A DNA stretch of 28,301 nt. Origin: CAYWEM01 sp964457225 (GTDB lineage Bacteria; Acidobacteriota; Aminicenantia; UBA2199). This document shows positions 1 to 7,801 of the stretch, piece by piece. How positions within the stretch are numbered: position 1 is the first letter of the stretch; each line of letters begins with the position of its first letter. Below the pieces are notes generated by a model that had not been told where the DNA came from, ran no database searches, and was given only the letters and a program-made list of their open reading frames with translations. The position numbers were made by a program, and so were the translations under genes. The DNA lies in assembly GCA_964457225.1 (NCBI GenBank), contig CAYWEM010000024.1:1-28301 (forward strand), written 5' to 3'.

Positions 1-1057
1 GAGTTGGAAAGTACACGTCCCGGATCCTGCCCTCGGACTGGTAACCGAGTAATCGGGCGCGGGACCACCCGGCATTGGTGTAATCAAGGGAAAAAGTCAG
101 GGGATCGCTGGGCCGGTATGAAATCCCCAGCCCGAAAGAACGAGGCCAGAGCAAGGTTGAACTACCGGCGGCTTCAAAACTTTTCTGATTTTCGTTCCCG
201 AAGCGGAAGTCTTTCGACTGGATTTTGTTGCGGTAATCAATGTCAGCGGAAAACGCGGTTTTGTAAACCAGGCCGAACCTGAGGTTCTCGGCCAGTTCCA
301 CCAAGAGACCGATGTTGAAATTCAGGCCCCTGATGTCAAAGTAGCGGCTTTCAAAGACCCGGTAATCCGAAGGGATTCTGATCTCCGGCTGATTTTGGAC
401 ATAATAATCGCCACCATCAGCTCCCCTGGAAAGCTCCCCCTGGTATCCGTTCATCCAGTAGTTGACCGAAACTCCCAGGTTGAGCCAGGGCAGTATCCGG
501 GTGCCCAGGCTGAAACTGATCACATCGAATCCTCCACTGTAAGTGATTTCATTATAGAAATTTCCCTGGAAAAAGTATTTTTCACCACTGGTGAAATCCT
601 CATAAGGAATAATGCCCCGGACACCGTAATTGCTGTTTTTCAGATTAAAACAAATGGCCCGCTGGAAACTGAGCTGGGGCACCAGTTTGATCCGGCCCAA
701 ACGCACAGGCAGACTGAGCGAGGCGAAATCCAGACCCTGGAAAGTTGACTGGGTCTGCTCCGCACCCATGAAAAAACCGCTGAAAACATCACCCCGGGCC
801 GGGCTCAGGGCCCGGTAATTGTCGAAGCGGCTGACCAGTGACAGGGAAAAACGTTCCAACTGAGCCAGGCCGGCCGGATTCCAGGAGGCGGCCGTGGCGT
901 CGTCGGCAATGGCGATGAAAGCTCCGCCCATGCCGAGCGCCCGGGCGCCCGCACCAACGACACTGCTGAAATTGGTTTCGGTCAGGATTTTTTCCTGACC
1001 GGCCAGGGAAGTACAAAACAGGATAAGCACCGGCAGAATCCAAGTTTTTCTGATCAT
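1..1057 (-). CDS. PorV/FadL-like outer-membrane beta-barrel protein, C-terminally truncated by window edge
   Basis: The frame is open from an ATG at 1057 to the left edge, giving 352 codons with no stop, so the 3' end lies outside. Residues 1-20 form a Sec signal peptide (basic MIRK, then a hydrophobic run ending near SLAG). The mature N-terminus has the pattern GAGARALGMGGAFIAIADDA followed by ASWNPAGLAQL, which is characteristic of the PorV/PorQ, UPF0164 and FadL-like (OMPP1) families. The rest is rich in alternating aromatic and polar residues, as in amphipathic strands. Its ATG overlaps the stop of the upstream kinase gene (ATGA), so the two are probably translationally coupled. Family members serve as outer-membrane channels or as secretion-system shuttle barrels; which applies here is unknown. 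Family call is fairly firm, substrate unknown. Confidence 0.8.
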   Translation of the reverse strand, partial: MIRKTWILPVLILFCTSLAGQEKILTETNFSSVVGAGARALGMGGAFIAIADDATAASWNPAGLAQLERFSLSLVSRFDNYRALSPARGDVFSGFFMGAEQTQSTFQGLDFASLSLPVRLGRIKLVPQLSFQRAICFNLKNSNYGVRGIIPYEDFTSGEKYFFQGNFYNEITYSGGFDVISFSLGTRILPWLNLGVSVNYWMNGYQGELSRGADGGDYYVQNQPEIRIPSDYRVFESRYFDIRGLNFNIGLLVELAENLRFGLVYKTAFSADIDYRNKIQSKDFRFGNENQKSFEAAGSSTLLWPRSFGLGISYRPSDPLTFSLDYTNAGWSRARLLGYQSEGRIRDVYFPT

Positions 1058-2430
1058 TCACCTGTCTCCTCGAAGAAAAGCAGGTCAAGCGGCAGGGCAT
1101 ATTGCCCGACAGCCTGCCTGACAAAGTCTTCCCCCAGGCTGTCGGTGTAAAATGCGACCCGGTCGGCCTTGACTTCAGCTTCCAGGACCCGGCTTACTCC
1201 GCCCCAGTCCGGATGGTCATAGCTGATCCGGTAACGGCCCGGAGGCAGATCCAGGCGCAGAGGCGTCGGCCGTGGGCTGGCGAACATTTCGGGCTGAAAG
1301 ACCTGGTTGGCGGTCAGGTCGTAGACTTCCCTGACCAGGGCATAGGGCCTGACATCGAACAGCAGGTAACCGGCGGCAGTCTGCGGTCCGGCCCGATCCC
1401 GGCCGAGAAATAACCAGGCCGCGGCCAGGCCTGCAACCAGTAACAAAAGAGCCGCCGGGAACAATTTTCTTGTTCCAATCCGGACCGCCTTTCTTCCGGA
1501 AGCTTTCTGCGACCGGGCTGAAAAAGGGCTGGGGGTCATTTCGGTTTTTTCACCTGCGGAACCGGGGGGAGAATCCTTTTCCTCCAGCCCGACTGGTCCG
1601 TTCAGACTGAAACCTTCACCTGTCATGCGCTCAATCACCGCCTGCAGGTCGGCCGCCATCCCGGCCAGTGAGCTGTAGCGCGCTTCCGGATTCTTGTCGA
1701 TAGCTTTCAGCAGGATGGCATTCAATTCGGGATAGCTGGCGATGAAAACCCGGTTCAAAGCGGGCGGTTCACGATGCAGGATGCTGTTGATCACCAGGGA
1801 TATATTTTCACCCTGGAAAGCTTTCGTGTAAGTCAACATTTCAAACAGGATTATCCCCACGGCGAACTGGTCGGAACGGGCGTCGGACGGTCCGCCCAGC
1901 AGTCTTTCCGGGGCTATGTAGCTTGGGGTGCCCAGGATGGCGTTACTGCGGGTCAGGCTGGATGTCTGTATAACAGCCAAACCGAAATCAACTATCTTGA
2001 CCCGGCCGTTCTGATCCAGGCGGATATTGGCCGGCTTGACATCCCGGTGATACACGCCGCGGGCATGGGCGAAATCCAGGCCCAGGCAAATCTGGCGCAC
2101 TATTTCCAGGCGTTGCCTGATATCGAGCGCCGGCCGTGAATTGATCAGGTCCAGCAGGTCACTGCCCTCGACGTATTCCATGGAGATGAACAACCGGTCT
2201 TCCTGCAGGCCGAAATCGTAAACCGTGATGATATTGGGATGCAGCAGTTTGGCTGCCGCCCTGGCTTCGCGAATGAAACGTTCTTTCAGGTCTTCATCGC
2301 GGATCGATGAAGCAATGGTCTTGATGGCCACTTCCCGCTCCAGGACCGTGTCGAAAGCCTGGTAAACCACCCCCATGGCGCCACGCCCCAGTTCTCGCTC
2401 CAGGCGGTAGCGGCCGAATTCCAGGCTCAT
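1054..2430 (-). CDS. Transmembrane Ser/Thr protein kinase with PEGA-like C-terminal domain
   Basis: 458 aa. The kinase domain spans about residues 7-270. It has a Gly loop GRGAMGVV (15-22), Lys37 in VAIK, helix-C Glu55, the catalytic loop HRDVKPAN with Asp130, DFG (148-150) and APE (173-175), so all catalytic residues are present. A proline/serine-rich linker (about 280-320) leads to one membrane segment at about 323-343. The extracytoplasmic tail of about 110 residues contains LPPGRYRISYDHPDWGG, which resembles a PEGA repeat, a domain common at the outer end of such kinases. The kinase domain therefore faces the cytoplasm and the tail the envelope. Start: the ATG at 2430 is preceded by GGGGAGG. 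A promoter candidate lies at 2523-2551. The stop overlaps the start of the PorV-like gene, suggesting a role in envelope sensing. Substrates are unknown. Confidence 0.93.
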   Translation of the reverse strand: MSLEFGRYRLERELGRGAMGVVYQAFDTVLEREVAIKTIASSIRDEDLKERFIREARAAAKLLHPNIITVYDFGLQEDRLFISMEYVEGSDLLDLINSRPALDIRQRLEIVRQICLGLDFAHARGVYHRDVKPANIRLDQNGRVKIVDFGLAVIQTSSLTRSNAILGTPSYIAPERLLGGPSDARSDQFAVGIILFEMLTYTKAFQGENISLVINSILHREPPALNRVFIASYPELNAILLKAIDKNPEARYSSLAGMAADLQAVIERMTGEGFSLNGPVGLEEKDSPPGSAGEKTEMTPSPFSARSQKASGRKAVRIGTRKLFPAALLLLVAGLAAAWLFLGRDRAGPQTAAGYLLFDVRPYALVREVYDLTANQVFQPEMFASPRPTPLRLDLPPGRYRISYDHPDWGGVSRVLEAEVKADRVAFYTDSLGEDFVRQAVGQYALPLDLLFFEETGE

Positions 2431-2522
2431 CCCCGCCGCCTCCCCGAAGCAGGCAGATCCGACCCCGGGGATAACGCCCCGGGCCGGCGGATGCGGAAAT
2501 TTCCGGCATCGTTCATGAGCTG

Positions 2523-2551
2523 ATGTTACGTCCCGGTATAGACAATGTCAA
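2523..2551 (-). promoter_or_regulatory. Sigma-70-like promoter for the kinase/PorV-like operon
   Basis: On the minus strand TTGACA (2551-2546, perfect -35) is followed after exactly 17 bp by TAACAT (2528-2523, 4/6 match to the -10 consensus). Predicted transcription starts near 2516, leaving a leader of about 86 nt before the kinase ATG. It lies in the 155-bp gap after ruvB, so it would separate this operon from the ruv genes. Confidence 0.55.
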
Positions 2552-2585
2552 GAAATCAGTGGCCCTGGAAGCCGCCTGGAGTATT

Positions 2586-3599
2586 TTACTTGAACAGCGG
2601 ACCGGATGCAGGCGGCCGGCCAAGGTAGGCCAGGGCTTTTTCAGTGGCCACCCGGCCGCGGCTGGTCACCTTGATGAAACCTTCCTTGATAAGGAACGGT
2701 TCGTATACGTCTTCAACGGTTTCCTTTTCCTCCTGCACCGCGGTAGCCAGGGTGGAAAGGCCCACCGGACCACCGTTGAACTTCTCGACAATGGCTATGA
2801 GCAGGCGGCGGTCGGTCTCGTCAAAACCCAGTTCATCCACGGCCAGGGCTTTGAACGAAAGCTCGGTTATCGCCTCATCGATCAGGCCCTGCCCTTTGAC
2901 CTGGGCGAAATCACGCAGCCGCCGCAGCAGGCGGTTGGCCACTCTCGGCGTTCCCCTGGACCTGGCGGCGATGATTTCAGCGGCCCTGGGCAGAATGGTG
3001 ACGCCCAGGATGGCGGCACTGCGCATTATGATCTTTTTCAGAGCCCCGGCATCGTAAAAATCGAGATGAAAGGTAATACCGAAACGATCCCTCAGCGGTG
3101 AGGAAAGCAGGCCGGTACGGGTGGTGGCGCCGACCAGGGTGAAGGGGCTGATGGTGATGGAAACCGAGCGTGCTCCGGGCCCCTGCCCGATCAGCAGGTC
3201 CAGCTGGTTGTCTTCCATGGCCTTGTAGAGGATTTCCTCCAATGCGGTTCTCAGGCGGTGGATTTCGTCTATAAAGAGTACTTCTCCCTGCTTGAGATCG
3301 GTCAGAATGGCCGAAAGGTCACCCTTCTTTTCCAGTACCGGTCCGGAAGTTGCCTTCAGGGTGACGCCCATTTCAGCCGCGATGACGTAAGCCATGGTAG
3401 TCTTGCCCAGGCCCGGCGGACCGTGCAGCAATACGTGATCGAGCGGCTCACCCCGCTGGAGTGCTCCCTGGACGTAAGTACGCAGATTGTCCCGCTGGCG
3501 TTCCTGGCCGGTGAATTCATCCAGCCTGCCCGGACGCAGGTTTTGCTCGAACAGGGCTTCACCCTGGTCGCCCCTTGGCGTGGTCAGGGTCTCGGTCAT
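2586..3599 (-). CDS. ruvB: Holliday junction branch-migration helicase RuvB
   Basis: 337 aa, the usual RuvB length. RuvB is the hexameric AAA+ motor that, with RuvA, drives branch migration of Holliday junctions. Visible motifs are Walker A GPPGLGKT (60-67), Walker B DEIH (111-114), a sensor segment VGATTRTGLLSSPLRDRFG (156-174) holding the probable arginine finger Arg170, and the C-terminal winged-helix signature IKEGFIKVTSRGRVAT near residues 308-323. The ATG overlaps the ruvA stop as ATGA, so ruvB follows ruvA in one operon. Nothing is missing or unusual. Confidence 0.98.
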   Translation of the reverse strand: MTETLTTPRGDQGEALFEQNLRPGRLDEFTGQERQRDNLRTYVQGALQRGEPLDHVLLHGPPGLGKTTMAYVIAAEMGVTLKATSGPVLEKKGDLSAILTDLKQGEVLFIDEIHRLRTALEEILYKAMEDNQLDLLIGQGPGARSVSITISPFTLVGATTRTGLLSSPLRDRFGITFHLDFYDAGALKKIIMRSAAILGVTILPRAAEIIAARSRGTPRVANRLLRRLRDFAQVKGQGLIDEAITELSFKALAVDELGFDETDRRLLIAIVEKFNGGPVGLSTLATAVQEEKETVEDVYEPFLIKEGFIKVTSRGRVATEKALAYLGRPPASGPLFK

Positions 3600-4174
3600 C
3601 GGCTCACCCGGCGTAAAATTTCCTTGAACAGCGGCTCAAATCCTGACTCGGTCGACCCGGAAGCCAGGCATTTCTTGAGTTCTTCGCGTACCTGGCGCAA
3701 CGGGTAACCGAGGTTGACCAGGGCTGAAACCACGTCTTCCTGGACCCGGTCAAAACCGGCCGGTTCAACCACGCTTTCCAGCTTTCCGGCCAGTTCCAAC
3801 ACGATTCTCTGGGCGGTTTTGCGGCCGATGCCCGGCACCGAGCTCAGGCCTGCCACGTCGGCCTGGTCCACGGCTCTCTTCAATTCAGGGCTGGAGAAAG
3901 CCGAAATCAGGGCCAGGGCAGTGCGTCCGCCTACTCCGGCCACGGTCAGCAGTTTTTCAAAAAGCAGTTTTTCTTCCACTTGCAGAAAACCGTAAAGTAC
4001 CGGGTTTTCTTCCTTGATCTTGAAAACCGTGTTCAGCGTTACTTCCAGGCCCGGTTCCAGCCGGGCAAAACTGGAAACCGGCACCTGCAGACCAAAAACG
4101 ATACCAAGGGCGTTTTCCAGGCTCAGGTGGCCGGGCCGGGATTCAACTACTTTTCCTTTCAGTGCGGCGATCAT
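3596..4174 (-). CDS. ruvA: Holliday junction DNA-binding protein RuvA
   Basis: 192 aa. RuvA is the tetrameric platform that recognises the four-way junction and loads RuvB. It shows the N-terminal OB-fold typical of RuvA (starting MIAALKGKVVE), tandem helix-hairpin-helix segments around residues 75-130 including GIGRKTAQRIVLEL, and a short C-terminal RuvB-contacting domain with the typical LGYPLRQV pattern. It has ATGA overlaps at both ends, with the ruvC stop upstream and the ruvB start downstream, giving the compact order ruvC-ruvA-ruvB. Confidence 0.97.
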   Translation of the reverse strand: MIAALKGKVVESRPGHLSLENALGIVFGLQVPVSSFARLEPGLEVTLNTVFKIKEENPVLYGFLQVEEKLLFEKLLTVAGVGGRTALALISAFSSPELKRAVDQADVAGLSSVPGIGRKTAQRIVLELAGKLESVVEPAGFDRVQEDVVSALVNLGYPLRQVREELKKCLASGSTESGFEPLFKEILRRVSR

Positions 4175-4638
4175 AACTTTTGCAGGGCGTGACAGCAGGC
4201 CACGGCCAGAGCATCACTTTCATCCGGAGCCAGATTCCGGTCCAGGCTCAACAGCTTTTTCACCATGAAAGCCACCTGTCCCTTGTCCGCGGCTCCGTTT
4301 CCGGTCAAGGCCAGCTTCACTTCTCGGGGGGAATAAAAAAAAGCGCTGATTCTTCTTTCCAAGAGCGAGGCCAGGGACACCCCCCTGGTGGCAGCCAATA
4401 CTGAAAGGGCGTGCACGTTTTTTCCCAGGAAAGCTTCCTCCACGGCCACGCAATCCAAACGGAAAAGACCGTGCAGGCGGGAAAGACCGTTCCAGAGCAC
4501 ATCCATGCGTTCCATAAAAGAAGCCCGCCCCAGCTTAAGGGTCTCGGCATGGCGGAAAACCATGGTTCCATTTGCAGAACGTTCAACCACGGCAAGTCCG
4601 AAAAAAAGTGAACCGGGATCAAAACCGGCAATCAGCAT
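4171..4638 (-). CDS. ruvC: Holliday junction resolvase RuvC
   Basis: 155 aa, slightly short for RuvC (commonly 160-175). RuvC is the dimeric endonuclease that cuts the junction moved by RuvAB. The four acidic catalytic positions are recognisable: Asp7 in AGFDPG, Glu67 in VAVEEAFLGKN, and Asp139 and Asp142 in PDESDALAVACCH. It begins 12 bp after the yebC stop and overlaps ruvA by ATGA. No strong Shine-Dalgarno sequence stands directly before the ATG, so translation probably depends on coupling to yebC. Confidence 0.96.
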   Translation of the reverse strand: MLIAGFDPGSLFFGLAVVERSANGTMVFRHAETLKLGRASFMERMDVLWNGLSRLHGLFRLDCVAVEEAFLGKNVHALSVLAATRGVSLASLLERRISAFFYSPREVKLALTGNGAADKGQVAFMVKKLLSLDRNLAPDESDALAVACCHALQKL

Positions 4639-4650
4639 CAGTATTTCTTT

Positions 4651-5391
4651 TTATTGCTCCCACTCTTCGGCGGGAATGTCGACATTATTCCAGACGTTCT
4701 GGACATCATCCAGTTCTTCCAGTTTTTCAATCAGTTTGATCATCTGCTGGGCGGTTTTCCCGCTCAATTCAATATAAGTCGAGGGAATCATGGCCCTTTC
4801 GGCGGAAAGCACCTCGACCCCCTTGTCCTGCAAAGCCTGCCTGATCTGTTCCAGGTCTTCGGTCTGGCAGGTTATCTCGTAGCTTTCATCCTCGACCTGC
4901 ATGTCCTCGGCTCCGTTTTCCAGCACTATTTCCAGCAGGGCATCCTCCTCGGCCGCGGTCCTGGGCACCACCAGCAATCCCTTGCGGGCGAACATCCAGG
5001 CCACGCAACCGTTTTCTCCCAGGTTGCCGCCGTATTTACTGAAAACGTGGCGGACTTCAGCCACGGTGCGGTTCTTGTTGTCAGTTACCGCTTCCACGAT
5101 CATGGCCACTCCACCCGGCCCATAGCCCTCATAGCTGATTTCCTCGTAAGCGGCGCCCTCCAGCTCCCCGGTGCCTCTTTGAACGGCTTTCTTGATGTTG
5201 TCATTGGGCATGTTCACCGAGCGGGCCCCTTCAATGGCCGTGCGCAGCCTGGGGTTACTGTCGGGATCACCTCCTCCCAGGCGGGCGGCGATGTTTATTT
5301 CCCTGATGTAGCGGGTGAACAGCTTGCCCCGCTTGGCATCAAGAGCCGCTTTCTTGTGCTTTATCGAACTCCACTTGGAATGTCCGGACAT
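4651..5391 (-). CDS. yebC: YebC/PmpR (TACO1) family protein
   Basis: 246 aa, full length. It opens with the family hallmark MSGHSKWSSIKHKKAALDAK and keeps the GYGPGG and AEVRHVFSKYGGNLGENG signatures around residues 90-130. Family members have been described as DNA-binding transcriptional regulators and, in mitochondria and some bacteria, as translation factors that help ribosomes through polyproline stretches; the sequence cannot separate these roles. yebC upstream of ruvCAB is a widespread arrangement. The ATG is preceded by AAGGAGAGATAAT, a good ribosome-binding site. No clear promoter was seen in the 59-bp gap after thiC, so read-through from thiC is possible. Confidence 0.95.
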   Translation of the reverse strand: MSGHSKWSSIKHKKAALDAKRGKLFTRYIREINIAARLGGGDPDSNPRLRTAIEGARSVNMPNDNIKKAVQRGTGELEGAAYEEISYEGYGPGGVAMIVEAVTDNKNRTVAEVRHVFSKYGGNLGENGCVAWMFARKGLLVVPRTAAEEDALLEIVLENGAEDMQVEDESYEITCQTEDLEQIRQALQDKGVEVLSAERAMIPSTYIELSGKTAQQMIKLIEKLEELDDVQNVWNNVDIPAEEWEQ

Positions 5392-5428
5392 ATTATCTCT
5401 CCTTTTTAAGAGTGAATATCCACAAGCC

Positions 5429-5441
5429 GCCCCTCAGGGGC
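5429..5441. repeat. Short GC hairpin between thiC and yebC
   Basis: GCCCCTGAGGGGC forms a 5-bp GC stem with a 3-nt loop just after the thiC stop. It has no T-tract on either strand, so it is at best a weak terminator or an RNA-stability element. Confidence 0.3.
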
Positions 5442-5450
5442 CAGGCTCTT

Positions 5451-6737
5451 TCAAACCGGATCGAAAGCTCCATCGAGTACTTTGAAAACACAGTAATCGC
5501 CGCACATTGAACAGGCTTCCCCGTCTGATGTTTCCCGTCCGCGTCGGCGGGCTCGGAAGGCCTGGGGGTCAAGGCAGAGTTTTTCCTGTTTTTGCCAGTC
5601 GAGATCACGCCTGGCCCGGGCCATGGCCAGATCCCAGTCTGAAGCTCCAGGCAGGCCCTTGGCGATATCACCGGCATGAGCGGCGATGCGGGCGGCCATG
5701 ACACCTTCGCGCACGTCCGCGGCATCCGGCAGGCCCAGGTGTTCACTGGCGGTGACGTAACACAAGAAATCCGCGCCGGCCGCGGCCGCGGCCGCTCCGC
5801 CGATGGCCGCGGTGATGTGATCGTAACCGGGTGCGACATCGGTGACCAGCGGGCCGAGAACGTAAAAAGGAGCCTGGCGGCAGAGGCTCTTCTGCAATTG
5901 CACGTTCATGGCCACCTGGGACAGGGGCAGGTGTCCCGGCCCTTCGATCATCACCTGCACTCCTGCCCGGCGGCAGCGATCGACCAACTCGCCCAGGATC
6001 AGCAGTTCCTGCACCTGGGCCCGGTCAGAGCCGTCTGCCAGGCAGCCGGGCCGCAGGCCGTCGCCAAGTGAAAGCGTTACGTCGCTGCTGCGGCAGATTT
6101 CCAGCAATGAATCGAATTCAGCGAAAAACGGGTTTTCCCGGTCATTGGCCAGCATCCAGGAGACCATCAGGGCACCGCCGCGGGAGACAATACCGCTGAT
6201 CCGCCCCTGGAACTGCAGGCGGCGCAGAGCTTCCCTGGTCAGACCGGCATGAATGGTCATGAAATCAACTCCTTCATCGGCTTGCCGGGCCACGGCGGAA
6301 AGCATTTCGTCGACACTTATTTCTATGAACGGCCGCCGGTCACGGCGGGCCTCGACTGCAATCTGGTAAACCGGCACCGTGCCGAAAGGCAGGGGACATT
6401 CGGACAGCAGCATCTTGCGGACCGCCGCCGGATCAGCGCCGGTACTCAGGTCCATGACCGCATCAGCCCCGGCGTTTATTGCCGCCCGCAGTTTTGCCAA
6501 TTCCGCGGCGGGTTCGGGGAATTCCTGGGAATTGCCTATATTGGCGTTGACCTTGGTGCGGAGTGATTTTCCAATGCCCCGGGGCTGCAGGCCGGGATGC
6601 CCGGGGTTGGCTGGAATCACCGCTTCGCCGGCCGCTACAAGCAGGCGAAGTTCTTCAGCCGGGATGCCTTCGTCCGCCGCCACCGCGGCCATTTCCGGAG
6701 TCAATTCTCCTTGGCCTGCTCTCATAAACTGGGTCAT
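5451..6737 (-). CDS. thiC: Short-form phosphomethylpyrimidine synthase ThiC (or paralogue BzaF)
   Basis: 428 aa from the ATG at 6737. ThiC is a radical-SAM enzyme that converts aminoimidazole ribotide to the hydroxymethylpyrimidine phosphate of thiamin. Family blocks visible are KVNANIGNSQ, DAVMDLSTGAD, EGVDFMTIHAG, SRGGALMVSWM and EGPGHLPL. The C-terminal Fe-S cluster cysteines sit in CSMCGDYC (409-416). This start fits the usual MTQ opening and is preceded by AGGTG; a TTG five codons earlier (6752) lies almost at the predicted transcription start. This is the short type without the N-terminal extension of enterobacterial ThiC. The paralogue BzaF (5-hydroxybenzimidazole synthase, B12 lower-ligand pathway) has similar length and motifs and cannot be excluded by eye. 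No other thi gene lies in the window. Confidence 0.88.
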   Translation of the reverse strand: MTQFMRAGQGELTPEMAAVAADEGIPAEELRLLVAAGEAVIPANPGHPGLQPRGIGKSLRTKVNANIGNSQEFPEPAAELAKLRAAINAGADAVMDLSTGADPAAVRKMLLSECPLPFGTVPVYQIAVEARRDRRPFIEISVDEMLSAVARQADEGVDFMTIHAGLTREALRRLQFQGRISGIVSRGGALMVSWMLANDRENPFFAEFDSLLEICRSSDVTLSLGDGLRPGCLADGSDRAQVQELLILGELVDRCRRAGVQVMIEGPGHLPLSQVAMNVQLQKSLCRQAPFYVLGPLVTDVAPGYDHITAAIGGAAAAAAGADFLCYVTASEHLGLPDAADVREGVMAARIAAHAGDIAKGLPGASDWDLAMARARRDLDWQKQEKLCLDPQAFRARRRGRETSDGEACSMCGDYCVFKVLDGAFDPV

Positions 6738-6759
6738 GCTCACCTGTTCCAAAGTTCAG

Positions 6760-6788
6760 ATACTATCTCATTTCAAACGGCAAATCAA
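6760..6788 (-). promoter_or_regulatory. Promoter candidate for thiC
   Basis: Minus strand TTGATT (6788-6783), 17-bp spacer, TAGTAT (6765-6760); each hexamer matches consensus at 4/6. Transcription would begin near 6753, leaving a leader of only about 16 nt before the ATG at 6737. That is too short to hold a TPP or other riboswitch downstream of this promoter. Confidence 0.4.
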
Positions 6789-6935
6789 GCCAGATACTGA
6801 AGGTTCAAGCTGCAAAATCCACTCCGGGCAAGGTTTTCATGGCGCGACCGCCGGCGGAAAGAACATCGATTGTGCGGGCTTTTCCCGACTGGGCTCAGCA
6901 ATTAGGAGAAATATCCCCCCTGTTTTCAGTTCAGT

Positions 6936-7196
6936 TTATTCCAGTTCCAGGGTTAAGCGCTTTGCTTTGGCTCCCTTGACCAGGTTGACTTTCCTGACGA
7001 ATTCCTCGATCTTGTCAGAATCTCCCACCATTTCCAGAATGAGCAGGCCGGTCTGGGTACAATTGTCAAGAACTCCCTCGTGCAGGCCCAATCGAGTCCT
7101 GATCATACACCCCCAGCCGGTCAGGATCTTTTGAACGTTGAGCGCGGTTTCATTCCTTTGATCCACCATGACTGCGACGACATCTCTTCTTTTCAT
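6936..7196 (-). CDS. Small ACT-like protein resembling the TM1266 iron-only hydrogenase regulator family
   Basis: 86 aa from the ATG at 7196. This start is chosen because GGAGGAAAT stands directly before it; the longer open frame upstream has no such site. The protein is one compact alpha/beta domain: VAVMVDQRNETALNVQKIL, then MIRTRLGLHE, then a hydrophobic strand GLLILEMVGDSDKIEEFV, and a final KRLTLELE strand. This matches the layout of the TM1266/NikR-C-like family called iron-only hydrogenase system regulator, usually found near HydEFG or FeFe hydrogenase genes. No hydrogenase gene is in this window. The assignment is by remembered sequence pattern and is moderate. Confidence 0.65.
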   Translation of the reverse strand: MKRRDVVAVMVDQRNETALNVQKILTGWGCMIRTRLGLHEGVLDNCTQTGLLILEMVGDSDKIEEFVRKVNLVKGAKAKRLTLELE

Positions 7197-7244
7197 ATTT
7201 CCTCCTCTTGGAATCGCTTCGGCCAAAAAAACTTTTACAATCCA

Positions 7245-7273
7245 ATGATAAAGAAATAATCGTTTTTTTTCAA
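7245..7273 (-). promoter_or_regulatory. Promoter for the TM1266-like gene
   Basis: Minus strand TTGAAA (7273-7268), 17-bp A/T-rich spacer, TATCAT (7250-7245). Predicted transcription start is near 7238, with a leader of about 42 nt ending in the GGAGG site. It is one arm of a divergent promoter region (7197-7445) shared with the STAS gene; the rest of that 249-bp gap shows nothing else I can name. Confidence 0.55.
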
Positions 7274-7391
7274 TCACCAGCGGCCTTTTGACCCTGAAAC
7301 AGGCGGTGCATTCGGACCAGGGTTTCGCGAACCTGGTCTTCGGCAGACCCGGGGACAACACTGTTTAAGCCTTACAACCGCATCCGGATTC

Positions 7392-7420
7392 TTGCTTTTT
7401 CGTTCTGCATGTGATATAGG
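7392..7420 (+). promoter_or_regulatory. Promoter candidate for the STAS/GT-C/asnB operon
   Basis: TTGCTT (7392-7397), 17-bp spacer, TATAGG (7415-7420). Predicted start near 7427, giving a 19-nt leader that contains AAGGAG before the ATG at 7446. Hexamer matches are moderate. Confidence 0.45.
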
Positions 7421-7445
7421 AAAAATTGATCACAAGGAGTAGCCA

Positions 7446-7784
7446 ATGAAAATCGAAAAACGCAACATGGGCAATGTGACCATCTTTGACCTCAAAGGCA
7501 AAATCCTGATGGGTGACGGTATCGACGAACTGAGACAGGCAGTCAACCAGACCCTGGACGCCGGCCGGCTGAACCTGCTGCTCAATTTCGCCGAAGTCCC
7601 CTACCTGGATTCAACCGGCCTGGGTGAAGTGGTCCGCTCCTACACCACCGTTAAAAACCGTGGCGGGGCCGTCAAAATCGTCAACCTGACCAACAAGGTG
7701 CGTGACCTGCTCTCGGTAACAAAGCTGATCACCGTGTTCGAGGCTTTCGAAGACGAAGGGCAGGCCCTGGACAGTTTTTCCTGA
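7446..7784 (+). CDS. STAS-domain anti-anti-sigma factor (SpoIIAA/RsbV type)
   Basis: 112 aa, a single STAS domain. Proteins of this type bind an anti-sigma kinase (SpoIIAB/RsbW type) in the unphosphorylated state, releasing a sigma factor or other partner. The regulatory phosphorylation site is present: Ser56 in the motif YLDSTGLG (53-60). The usual strands and helices can be followed from VTIFDLKGKI to LITVFEAF. AAGGAG precedes the ATG. Neither a cognate anti-sigma kinase nor a PP2C phosphatase is encoded nearby. The next gene starts 17 bp downstream, so this STAS protein is apparently co-transcribed with a membrane glycosyltransferase and asnB, suggesting a link to envelope or polysaccharide control. 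Confidence 0.93.
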   Translation: MKIEKRNMGNVTIFDLKGKILMGDGIDELRQAVNQTLDAGRLNLLLNFAEVPYLDSTGLGEVVRSYTTVKNRGGAVKIVNLTNKVRDLLSVTKLITVFEAFEDEGQALDSFS

Positions 7785-7801
7785 TTTCAAGCAGGCCGGA
7801 G

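Noticed and set aside
4..282. 92-aa plus-strand open frame at the left edge
   Set aside because: The minus strand here encodes a continuous beta-barrel protein with a signal peptide and family motif; the plus frame is a shadow.
4654..5409. 251-aa open frame on the plus strand opposite yebC
   Set aside because: It is an antisense shadow of a clear full-length yebC; its translation has no recognisable motif and no ribosome-binding site.
6738..6935. Possible TPP riboswitch before thiC (the minus strand has GCTGAG and TTGAACCTTCAG fragments)
   Set aside because: The conserved CUGAUCUGG...GCCAGCG core and the paired stems are absent, and the predicted promoter lies downstream of these fragments.
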